Shown here: positions 13,001 to 24,975 of the stretch, one piece after another
Layout: each line of letters starts with the position of its first letter
Numbering within the stretch: the stretch's first letter is position 1
Assembly: GCF_900496995.4 (NCBI RefSeq)
Contig: NW_024470390.1
Span: 62,001-126,000, forward strand
Length of the DNA: 64,000 bases
Source of the DNA: Aquila chrysaetos chrysaetos
Lineage: Eukaryota > Chordata > Aves > Accipitriformes > Accipitridae
Reading direction: 5' to 3'
Notes under the pieces: generated by a model
Seen by the model: only the letters and a program-made list of their open reading frames with translations
Databases searched by the model: none
What the model was told of the DNA's origin: nothing
Program-made: the position numbers and the translations under genes

Positions 13001-16000
13001 CATTTTACAGCACTTTATGAGGCTCTTGTAAATGGAAAGAAAAATGCTTCGCCAAAGGTGACTTGTCGGATTTAGTGAAAGTGCCATGTGTTTTACCAGC
13101 TCCCTCTTTTTTTTTTTTTAATTATTTACAATGTGCGAGTAAGCACAGTTGTAACCACGTACGTGCACGTAATATCCTAAATCTTCCAGGGGTGATACCA
13201 GAAACGTTTGATTGTGGTGTCAAGACGGGATCAAATGCTTAAAATAACTTTGGGGGATGAGAATCGCGGCAGGGTTTGCTTGAAACACCCTGTCAGGTTG
13301 GCGGTTCCCTGGGTTTGAAAGAGGAGTGCGTCTCTGAAAATACTTGGAACATCTATTGCCACTTTCAGATTAATTAAACGGCACTGTAGTATTCTAATAT
13401 GTATGGATATGCCTTTAATGGCATTAAAGAAATGAGCTTATTTAAGGTGGTTTGTTCAAGGATGTTCACCCGCAGATCCCGCTGCATTTCTAAAGTGCTG
13501 CAGTCGTGATTTTGATTTTACAGAGGAGGAAAGAACTGAAAGCACATGAACGTTAAGTGCTGGGCAAGGTCAGTAGTGGGAATAGAGCCAGTGCTTTGGA
13601 GTTCTTCCTTCGTGACCCGTTTGCTGAATCACATTGTCTCTTTGTCCTACGACCAAATACTCTAAATATATCCACTGTGGATGGTGCTCTTGGTTGCGGA
13701 AATCAACTTTCCGCCTTGACAGTAGTGTTATGAGAGTGACTTGGACATGAAATAATGTTAGTAAGTGCTTACATTGACTTTTAAAGAATTTTAGGTGCCC
13801 GAACTTCTCTCAGCTTGTAGGTTTACAGCTGTGCAATACTCCTCACAGAATGGTGCAAGGATTGAAGTTTGAAAGTGTTTTGAAGACTTAAAGTCCTCTG
13901 CAGAGTGTGTGGGCCGGTCACTGCCAGGGAAAGTGGCGTTGTGTGTGTTGGCGAAATCATGTTTCTTAAGTGGAGTATGGCAAAAATGACAGGGAGAAAA
14001 ATAAATTCTAGAAGTTTGGGAGGGGGAAGAAAACAAACCAAGAAAATGTGCATTTTTATAATAAAAGCAGTTTCATCCAGCTCTTCTGAAGTGAAGTAAC
14101 AACAGAGGGGGTTTTGCATTTTCAAGGTGTAAAACCTGGCTCTTTACAAATAAGATTATGCAAAGCTTGCTATGCATACATAGCAAATGGAATTGACTGG
14201 AACGCTTGCTGGCTTCTTGTACTTTGTGCTTCAAAGTGCTGTGCTCCATCTGAACTTCAGAGCTCTCTCTAAAGGATGGTTCCTCCAGCTTCAGTTTGCA
14301 GCTCGACTATTGCATGAGGTTGAGGGTTGGGAGCCTTTCCTTCCACCGGCAGTCAGTGTCATATGTAACTTCCCAGTTAAAGAATAATTCAAACTAATCG
14401 TCAGGATGTTGAGGACACCCGTTTTTTTTTTCATTGGAGAGCCTCAAATATGATTTCCTGGGTACAGAGTTACATTAACACTTGTGAAATGCTCCTGTTC
14501 CCTGGTGATTTCGTATCTCTGTTCACGCTTTTCAAAGGGGGAGACCACATCATCTCCTATCACACCTGTGAGGTTAAGAACACTTTTCCTCTGCTTCCCA
14601 TCTCAGAAGAGTTTTAAATACTTGTATAGTCTTAAAACTCTTGTGATATAGGTAAGTGTATTTTTGGAGGTAGAAATAAATGAAAAATAATATATACCGA
14701 GTGCATGAGCTGGAGGGAGGATGCCATCCTCCCTGCAGTAAAGCTGCTGGAAGAGGGATGCTTGCAGGAGGTTGAGGTAGTTGGTTTTTTGAATGAAACT
14801 AACCCAGGGATGCTACTTTGTGGGTTAAAAAGGGGTGAAAATGGGCCGTCTCGGGTCACCGATTAATCACCCGTTTGGTGTTATTGGCATATTTTGGTTT
14901 CGTTCTACCCCAACAACAGTGAGGATGCACCAGATCCAGCAGCAAAACGAATCCTTTAGCGAATCCGTTATTTCTCTACTTTTTGTTTTACTTCAAATGC
15001 GTTTTATCAGTTGACATAATAACTTCCCTGCTGTGCCTTCCCCTGCCCTGTGGTGGTGATGCTGCTTGCGGTTCATGACATCACTCATTCCTCATCTATA
15101 GCAACAGAATGTTGTCCTCAAACGCAGCCGGGGTGATGCTCGCTGTCAGCTCTTCCCTAGTGCCCTTTGCTTGACGTGTACGGATAAAAGTAAGCAGGTT
15201 TATTGCGTATATTTAAGGAATATTATATATTTATATCTGCGGTGAGAATTCAGACCACTGGGGGTTTCGTTTGCTTTTGAATACAGCTTTTTAGTTAATA
15301 TTTTTAAGATTCAGGCCCCGGCTCTCCCTCCTGTCCATTAACTAGCGATAAAGGACCTGACCTGACTCATCACCGCACTACTTCATAACTGTGAAGATAG
15401 AATGTTCCTGGTCTAATTTAATAGCGTCTTGCCCTTGCTCCGCCTGACTGTAATTCCTGGACACCCATCGAGTGTGTTCAGGGTCAGGATCCGCTCTTCT
15501 TGCAGGGGCACTCAGCATGGCTGTCATACATCATCGCTTTAAAAAGTGGTTTTAATTTCCTCCTCCCAAGCTGGCGAGCTGTCTGTAATCAATATCGCCA
15601 AGTGACAAGGCAGAAATCCAGATAGCGGCAAAGCATCTCTTAATTCACAAATCCCCCCAAGCCTCTGTTACAGGAGGGCCGTAGCAGAAAGCCAAAGATG
15701 GGGGGAAAGCTTTATAAACATCATCATTTTTTGGATGATTTCTGTGGTGCTGAGCCGGGCTTTCTCAGTCTTAGGAATTATGGTGGTTTGCCTGGTGCAT
15801 GGTTAGAAATGCCAGCGTGCATCCTGAGCCCGGCGGGCGAGGCTCTGCTGCCTTAGGGGGGTGTGATGTTGTGTGTGCCTGCTGGGTAGGGGAAGATTTA
15901 AGCTGGAACTTGGAGAAAATCTTCTCCATTCTGTATTTCTGTAGTTGTTTCGTTATTCGTAAATACTCAGCAGAACGTCTGAAATAGTGGAAAAAATTAA

Positions 16001-17482
16001 AATACACAGTCTCATTCTATTGTATACATGGAGCAGTGTGTGCTCTTCAGGTTACAGTCTTCTCCAGAGTAATTAGTGGAGTTTCACTGGCATATTTAGA
16101 TTATTCATTTGCAGGTCCTGAAAATAATTACAGCCAACAGACAACTATGGAAGTCAGATTGTTCAAAACCATGAACTTCAGCCCATAAAAGTTGTGTTTA
16201 TCCTGCAGTGAGTTTCCCCATTTTTTATCTTTATAGTCTACTGAGATAGCTGACTACTTTTTTTTTTTTTTTTTTTTTTTCTTTCCTCCTCCTTATTAGC
16301 TGAGTCTCATTAGGCAGTTTTGTACCACTGCACCTCCAAACCCTGCCCAGACCACAGCTGTGGAGCAGATCTGAGGAAAAGAGGGCAAACACCAAAAAAA
16401 AAAAAAAAAAGCAAGCCCCAACCTCCCACTGTTTTCCAGACCCTGTCATAAAAAAGGTTTTGCAAGGAGGTGGCCCAGTGCCAGGTCTCAGATTATCGGC
16501 AGAAACTCCTCAATTCCACCTTCTGAAGCAAAACGCCTCCAAATACGTTTTGTCACAGTGAAAGTTTTAGTGATAGAAAAATGCACAAATGTGCAATTTT
16601 TAAATAAGAGTTATGGCCAAGCTGTCCCTGTTGGGTGCTGGGATCTGGCTCATGCCGCCTCCCACTGCTCCCGGTGTTGAGGGTTTGGGACCATCCTACG
16701 CTGGACACAGCCGGCGAGGGTCACCGGTCCCCCTCAGCGGGGTGAAAACAAGCCCAAAAACCTGCTGGTTTGGGTTTCAGAGCAAAACCTAACCCCTGGT
16801 TGGGAGAACTGCTGGTGAAATCTGTCCAGTGGAGGGATGAGCAACCATGATGGAGGGACAGGAGCGATGGAGGGTTGAGCGTAGTGGAGGGATGAGGGGA
16901 TCCCTCGGCTGCTGGTTACGGGGCTTGGCTGACCATGCTTTTGGCTTCCCAGTTGTCTCACCCATCACTGCTGCTCAAGGAAGCGATGGTGGAGATGGGT
17001 GGTTTTGCTGCCATCAGCTTCTCCAGTGGAGAGGGGCAATGGGTTTCCCACTGATGGCCGTAACCTTGCACCACTCGGTCCTCCAGTCTGTCTGGGCGAT
17101 CCTCCTCTGGCCTTGGTTAGCCCCCATGGCTGCAGGGCACATTGCTGGTCAATGTTGAACTGGGGTCCTCTTCTGCAGAGCTGTTCTCTTGGCTGGTGGC
17201 CCCAGCCTGTCCCTTGGGTGGGATTGCTCCTTCCCACCTGCAGCACCTTCATGGGGTTTCTGGCAGCAGGTTGATGCCCCCCTGAGTGGTGGACACTCCT
17301 GTTGGGGTGTCTTCTGGTCCGGTCCCCTGTCCCCCACCATCAGATAACAGCAGGACATCCTCATCATCGCTGGGGATGGGGAGGAAGAGCAAAGCGCGGT
17401 GTTTGGGACGAAGGGAGCAAGGAGCAGCTCCCAAGCCCTCTGCCCTCCTGACGGTAACATGGTCTCTCTCTGCTCTTTGCAG
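1..17482. other. No coding gene seen; probable 5' noncoding/intronic region of BICRA
   Basis: No open frame here looks like a known protein, and none chains through splice sites. The first BICRA coding exon starts with a splice acceptor only five bases before the ATG, so at least one upstream noncoding exon must exist. This stretch is therefore probably 5' intron, although no first exon or CpG promoter could be picked out. It is moderately AT-rich, unlike the GC-rich gene block downstream. Notable simple sequence: a run of 30 T at 9,974-10,003, and T- and A-runs near 16,257-16,280 and 16,394-16,410. From about 12,325 onward it belongs to the inverted duplication (copy A). Confidence 0.6.
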
Positions 17483-20400
17483 TTGACATGGATGATGAAG
17501 ATGGCCGGTGCCTGCTAGATGTAATTTGGTAAGTAGCATGGTGCCATGAGCTGGATGCTGCTCTCGTGCTGTTTTGGGCAAGGTGTAGAGGTGGGAAGGG
17601 GTTTCTGCCACCCTTGGTCTGTAGACACATCCCCATTGGTCACCAGGGCTTCTCCAGTGCCGGGCTGGGTCTCCCAGAGCCAAAAATCATCTGAGGTGTG
17701 CTCCAGAGGGTCTGCAAACTTCCCAAACTTAGAAACCCCTCCTGATGTATGTTTTTGTTCCCTCCGGTAAATCTCGGAGGGCTCTGGGCTTCTCTAGGGC
17801 TGTGCTGGAGGAGGTTTTACATGACTTTACGTGAGGAAAGAACAGACTCTGTGCATCCTGTGTTTCACTTGTCCCGCTTATAATGTGAATAAATCCCATC
17901 TCTCTGATATTTTGCCAACAACTATGACTTTTTTTGCACTCCAGTCCTTGCTGGCCATCAACGGCACTGGGCTGGGGATGCTCATTAGCTAGGTCGCCCA
18001 AACGATTTTTTTGACAAACTGCCTGTCAACAGCCAACACGGGCTAATTTTCCAAAGGGGGGTTATTGTGATTATGAAACTGTTGGTAATTGGGACTTTGC
18101 AGAATTAACAGGGGAAGGGGAATAAGGCAGTGTTAGTGATTCAGGAGAAGAAAACTGACCACCTATACGTTAACTTCTGTCTGTAATAAAGCGTAGCCAT
18201 TGAAGTATAAATTGGTGTACATCATTAGTTATTGCACTTAAGAGTATTCAAAGTTATGTTAATGCATTAATTAGAAACACACGTTTCACTCCCGACTCAA
18301 CGCGGGTCACATGTTGCATCCCTAAATGGTTTTGTGTGTTGTTTTGCAGCGATCCTCAGGCCTTGAACGATTTTTTACATGGATCCGAAAAGGTGAGCGA
18401 CGAACTTGTTTCTATTCACCAAAAACTTTAATGCAAACTTCCTTTTTTTTTTTTTTTTTTTTAAATAAACAATGAGTTTTTGTTTTTTTGTTTTTTTTTT
18501 TTTTTTTAAAGAAAGAAACCCCAAGTTCAGGATTCTTTTAGTTTTTAGGACTTTTTAGGACCCCAGCTAAGCGCACTGGGCAGCTCTCGGACCGGCAGCT
18601 CCCGCTGCTGCCCGTGTGGAGCAGCCAGCTGGGGTTTTGGGGCACTTTGAGCCAAAATGGGGTGCCTGCCAGCAGGGGACGGGGAGGGATGCTGCCCCAC
18701 CGCTGCCCCTGGGTGAGAGCTCAGCGCTTTCTAGGGGCTGCCCATCAGCACTGCACTTTTTTTTTTAATTTTTTTTCATACTATATCTAAAGAAAGTAAA
18801 TAAAATCTTTTTAATTACAGATTGACAGTGATGATCTCCTGGACAACACAGGAGATGCAGCCAGTGCCTTTTTTGAAGGTGCTGGGGTATGTATTTTTTT
18901 AATTTATACTTGGGGAACGTCAGCTTAGAAACCTTTCTCTCGTTTTTGGTTGTTTGTTTTTTTTTTTTTTTGCTTTTTTTTTTTTGTTGTTGTTGTTTGG
19001 TTTGGTTTTTTGGTTGTTTTTTTTTTTGGGGGGTGTTTTTTTTTTTTTGTTTCGCAGGCTTGTTTTTCATCTGTTTCCCCGGTCTAGCAAAAGAGGCAGG
19101 ATGCTGGGATTATTCCCCAAGATTTACAGAGAAATAGCTCCAACAGGTTCCCCGTATATCGGGGGAGAAAAGTTGGTTTCACGTGCAGATATAAGGTCTG
19201 CTTTTAACCTGGGAAAAGCTTTGAGGGTAGAAAATTGGGCGAAGAAAGAGAAAGGTGTCACCGTGCTCTCGCACCTCAAAGGTGGTACAGATAATTTGGA
19301 AGAATGCTTAAAAAAGTTGGTGACAAGACAAATCCCATTCCTCTTAGTCTCCCCTTAGGCTGGAGTGCTCCCTTTCCTTGCAGACCGCTGCCGCAGTGAA
19401 GGTAAAATATGTGGAAGTAGAGTCTAAAAATCCTCTGTTTTTTTCTTCTTTTCCCCAAGAGCATGGGTTACTCTGCATGGATAACATTCAAGCATGAATT
19501 TTTTCTGTATTTCCAGTTACATTGTAATAAGTCTTGATTTCCTCCCCCCCCCCATTGTGCTTTATTTTTTACAAAGACTTTGGATAAAGCTGCTGATGCT
19601 TTATAACCAATAAATTTATCTAGGAGTTGAGGCTTACTTCTGCTTTGACTTTTTACTTTATTTTTTAACTTCCTAGTAGATCTGTGTTTTGTAAAACTTG
19701 ACGGCGCAAAACTGGTGGGGTCCAAGGTTAGGCTGTATGTTGCTTTTCTGTTATTTTCCTGGTTCTTCCCAGCGCAGTCTTTGTGCGCAAGGTGCTTGCC
19801 TAGGGACGCCCTTCCTACACCCTTGCTATAGGAGGGCTGCCTATAGTGACAGACTGCAGCGTGTGTCTGAGGTGAACTCGGCTGCTGCTTGAATGTCTCT
19901 TGCAAGAAAAGGGCTGGGTTTTCATGGAGTATTTAGGCTTGTTTCCAGAATATGAAATTTCCGCTCCCATCCCGATAACAGCTTAATTTTTAAGAATTAA
20001 AGACAAGGGATGTATTCTGAACTCTTCTACTTGGTGGCCTTGAAACAGCTTAACGCATGATAAACGTAAAGCTTTTAACCTGTCCTTGGGATGCCATTAA
20101 CGAGCTCTGCCCTTGGCCCCCTCCCTCACTTAAAGCAAGTCGTTTGATGTCTAGCTCGCCTGCTCTCAAACAATGCCGCACGTTATTTTAGGTTCTCCGG
20201 GGGATGCCAAAATGCTCTCCATGCTTAGCAAACTGAGGTGCAGGCTGCCTGAGGGCACTGTTCGCCTGCTCTTTTCTGAGGTGGCTCACAAAAGCTGTTG
20301 AGTGGTTGACTTGTAGCCCTCTTCCTCATGCTCGAGCTCAATGCCTTCTTTCTTCTCCCCTCTGACTGGCGATTTCCCAGCTGCACGTACAAGAGTCCTC

Positions 20401-23400
20401 CGGCAACCATCTGAGCACCGAGCAGAGCCAGCCCACGACCAGCGTGGACCTTGACTTTTTAGAAGATGACATCCTGGGGTCACCGTCCAGCAGTGGGGCG
20501 AACCTGCAGAACTCAGACCAGCCCTGTGACATCCTCCAGCAGAGCCTGCAAGAGGCCAACATCACCGAGCAGACGCTGGAGGCGGAAGCCGAGCTGGACC
20601 TGGGCTCCTTCCAGCTTCCCACCCTTCAGCCGGTGGTACAGACAGCCTCCGATGGCACCCCGCAGATTTTCTCCAGTGGAGCCGACCTGATCGGGCTGCA
20701 GCAACCCGCTGTCCTGACGCACCAAGCCCTGGTGCAGCAGTCGGTAGGAGCAGATGTTGTCAATAAGGCCATCAGCGTTCAGCCTTTCCTCCAGCAGGTC
20801 GGCTTGGGGAACGTCACCATCCAGCCCATCTCCAATCTCCAGGGCTTGCCCAACGGCAGCCCCAGCGGGACGCTGGGCATCGGGCCGATTCAGGTGGTCG
20901 GGCAGCAAGTGATGGCCATCAACCAGCCGGCGCAGCAGATCATTGCCAAGCAGGTTCAGCCTTCCCAAGTGGCCACCATGCCCGTCGGCAGTTACATCAC
21001 CCAGACGGCGCCCGAGCAGCAGCAGGTCACCCTCGCCTCGACGGGGGTCTCTCCGCAGAGCGCTGGTCTCGTCATCCAGAAGAACCTGCCGACAGTGGCC
21101 ACCACGACGCTGAACGGGAACTCCATGTTCGGGAGCATGTCCGGGACTCAAGGCTCCCAGCCGCTCACCGTCACCTCGAACTTGAGCAGCCCCTTGGTGC
21201 AGGCCCAAAACGTCATCATTCACAGGACGCCCACCCCGATTCAGCCCAAACCCGCCGGGGTCCTCCAGCAGAAACTGTACCAGATCACCCCCAAGCCCTT
21301 CGGTTCCAACACCACCACCCTGACCATCCAGAACGAAGCTGCCCTGCAGCAGCAGAAGGCCCAGCAGAACCTGACCTTCATGGCCAGCAAACCCGGGCAG
21401 AACGTGGTGCTGTCGGGCTTCCCCCAAGGGCTTCCAGCCAACGTCTTCAAGCAGCCGCCACCACAGCAGCAAGCCCTCAGCAAGCCCATGAGCGTCCACT
21501 TGCTGAACCAGGGCAGCAGCATCGTCATCCCTGCCCAGCACGTCCCGCAGGCCATGCTGCAGGGCCAGAACCAGTTCCTCCTCCCTGGGCAGCTGGCGGG
21601 CACCTCCGCCATGCAGATACCCCAGCAGCTCTCTGCCTTGCAGGCCAACATGGGAGGGCAGATCCTGACCACCTCCCACCCAGGCGGGCAAGCCCATATC
21701 ATAACTAGCCAAGGGCCAGGTGGACAGCTGATAACCAACCAAGCCTTGCCGGCCCAGATCCTCACCAACCAGAACATCGCTAGCCAGCTGAACCTGGGCC
21801 AGGTGCTCACCTCGCAGAACACCCATGGCACCGCTCACATACTCTCAGCTCCCATCCAGCTCCAGCCCGGCCAGGTGGGTCAGCCGGCTCTCTTCCAGAT
21901 GCCTGTTTCACTGGCGGGCAGCTTGACCACACAGAGCCAACCCTCGGTGGCCGCCTCACTGGGCCAGACGGGGCAGACAGTGATCCAGGGGGTGACGTTG
22001 CCCAACCAGGTGGCCATGCTCAACACCACCGAGAACCTCGGCCAGGCGGTGAGCATCCAAGCCTCTGCCACCACCAGTAGCCAAAGCCCTGGCCTCGTCC
22101 AGCCACAGCCTGCCTCGGGGGCCAGCCTGCTGCCTAGCGCCGACCAGTCCTCCATCCTCACTGTCCAAACCACCTCCCAGCCGCCCGCTCCGCTCCAGCT
22201 CAACGTGCCGCCGCCGCCTCCGCCACCTGCCCAGCAGCCTGTGACTTCCCAGCCCAGCCCCAGCTTGGCCTCCAGCCCAGAGAAGATCATCCTGGGGCAG
22301 GCAGCTGCCGGAGCCATCATCAACCAGGACTCCGTGCAGATGTTCCTACAACAGGCAAGTAGAGCCCCTCTGGGTGGTAGCTGTGGTGTTTGCAGCCTTT
22401 TGGGTGTTTGGAGACTGACACCGAGTGCGGCAGGCCCTGGAGAGCCCTGCTTTTGGGCTTGCTTTACATGCCGTAGGTGCTAGAAGTGCTCCTGTGTCGC
22501 CTTAATTCTTTCCATGTTGTCTTCCCACCATAGGGCAATTCCCTTTCTCAGTAGGTGTTTACATTTAAAGTTGCCGGGAGCAATGAGTGGGGCTCAGGGC
22601 TGCTCTGCATGTAGTCGAGTGCCATCACCTTGCCTTTGGAAGGAGGAGCTGGCAATGGGTCCATCCAGGTCACCAAAGCCACTGCCGCGGCACAGAGGGG
22701 TCGGCGTGGACTCGGTGTCCACCTCGTCCCCATGCTCTGTCTGCAGCTTGGGGTCGAGCTCAGCCCGTGGCATCAGCCTTGCTTTCCCACTTAGGGTTTT
22801 CTACCTTCATTAGCTCGAGTCAGACCTTTTAAAAATAATTGGGTGGCTCTAGAAACGACAACAGTAGCTGGGTGGGCAGCAACGTGCAGCGTCTCGTTGC
22901 AAGAGTCACTGCTGTGGATGCGTTGGCTGTGACCCACCCGTGTACCAGCACGAGGAGGTCGGGGTCGGTCCAGCGAGGGCTGCGGACATCTCATCTGGCC
23001 TTACCTACATTGGTAAAGGGTTTGGCAACATTTTAGATGCCAGATTTGAACCGTTGTGGCTTTTCTTAAACTCATTCATAAAGGTGGGTGCTGGTCCATA
23101 ACCTACCAAAGTCCCTGAATTATCAGAGAAAGAAATGGGAAGAGAGCAAGCACTCTATTATTTTATCATTATTATTTCAATAGTGGAAAGCTTTAAAATT
23201 CTCATTTGAATTTCTTTGGCGTAACTAGTAGCACGGAAGCGTCTTTCGAGGTATTTGGGCTTGATGTTGACAGTCACCTCCCGGTATTTCAGCATAATTA
23301 AAACCAGGCGTCTGCCTGTGACTAAAGGGTTACAGTTCGAGCCATCACCGGGGGTTTAAGAAACTTGCAAACCCCCCCCCCCGAGATTCGGAAATAGAGA

Positions 23401-24975
23401 AAACCCTTCCCGCCATCTGGAGAAGCCGATGCGCAGGGCTCGGCATGCACGGTGTGCCCCAGCTCCACCAGCTTTGTCTCTATTTGCCATTTAATGCAGG
23501 TTTCGATGCCAGGTAGAGTATTAATGCTTAGTCATAACGGTGTGGGGGTTCTCCTGCGCATCACGGTAGGCTTTTTGCCGGGACATACCTAAATCTGCGA
23601 TTGTGTTAAATATTGCTGCAGTTGCGTTATCGGACTGTGATCGGACGCGATGGGTCCCGGTGCCTTCCCCTGCAAAGTCCCTCTCCTGCCTCCAGAGAGA
23701 GCTGTTCTCCTCGCCGGCTGTACCAGGACTGTCCTGCCTCTCCTGCCAGCCACCAGCCGTGGAAGACGCGGTGCCCGTGTCCAGGACGAAAGCAGCCATG
23801 GTTTTCTCTTCGGCAGCCACCTTGCGGCGTTGCCGATGAAGCAGGCATAGCGTGCCGGGATGGATGTGGCGAGAGGCAGGCAGAGGAGGAGGAGGAGGAG
23901 GACCCGCAAACGTGGTCACTGCTAAATGTTCCCCGTGCGTGTCGCATGGTGCCGTACGGAAAACTGATCCAGCAACAGAAAACCGTGCACTGTAGCGCAT
24001 TGCGTGTGCTACAGCAGAGGGTTTGGGTGCTGTCAGACATCTCCTGGCATTTATTTTTGCCCTGCTCGTCTTTTAAAGCTTCCAAGCTCTTCCTCCAGTC
24101 CGGTTTTCTCCACTGGACCTACACATAGCCAACGAAAGGGTCGTGGTTTTGCTTTTGAAGCGAAGCAGCCAGGTTTGCTCCATTCACCTTGGCAGAAAGG
24201 AGAGGGGAGAAGTGCTCTGAGCACGGCAGGATGCTCCCTCCTTGCACCCAGCAGCTTGGCGCCCAGAATTAAGCAGACTTCAGTAATTTATCATTTGGTG
24301 AAGGCGAGCTGCCGCCGGACCAGCCATTTGGGGGTTTTCAGCCCTTACGTCCCAAAACCACAACTCACAGCCCCGGGCGTGCAGAAGGGGCAAGCTGCGG
24401 CCAAAGTCGGGGGGGCTGCGGGAGTCCCCTCTCTGCCCGGAGGTGGGGATGCCCCCCAGTTCCCCACAGCTGGGCTGTAGCTCTCCTCCCCCTGCCAGCT
24501 GCCCCGCTGTCCATCCCTCTGTCTATCCATCTCCCCTCCAAGCTTCAGCTGCTCCCACTCGCTTGCCTGCAGGTCCTCACTAACCCTGAAAGCTGCTGCC
24601 GCCCTGCGTTGCTTTTTCTTCTCCTCTCCCTTCGCACTCGCAAGCTGCTGTCTGGTCCGTTTTTGTCCCTGCCAGAGGCTTTATTACTTCCCCCCCCCCC
24701 CCCCCAATTCTTTATATTTCCATGGCGATTGGTAGTTGCGAAATACTATAATTAATCGGAGGGATATTTTGAGGCACAGGGAGAGCGCAGCACCTGGGGT
24801 GAATCTCTCCCCAGAAGTTTAAACAGCGGGATGCTGAGCGGGCACTCGCAGCAGCGAGGGCCGTTAGGGCTGTCCTCGTTAACCCCCGGCCAGCTCTGGG
24901 GAACCAATGGCCACGGATCCCCTTCCCCAGGGGAGCAACAGCCTCAGATCTGCATTGCCTGTGGTGGGAAAGGAG
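12325..24975 (+). repeat. Inverted segmental duplication, copy A
   Basis: The reverse complement of 50,839-64,000 aligns along this whole interval. 12,325 pairs with the window end and 24,975 with the first bases after the N gap. It contains BICRA coding exons 1-4 and flanking noncoding DNA. It lacks the LTR found in copy B; the empty site is at about 17,277-17,283. Confidence 0.95.

Noticed and set aside
18889-19358. Phe/Leu-rich frames after BICRA exon 3
   Set aside because: Intronic T-rich sequence; the copy B counterpart has different T-run lengths that destroy the frame.
20513-21838. 441-codon open frame on the minus strand
   Set aside because: Antisense shadow of BICRA exon 4; the same happens in copy B at 54,074-55,075. 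Composition follows the sense codons and no family is recognisable.
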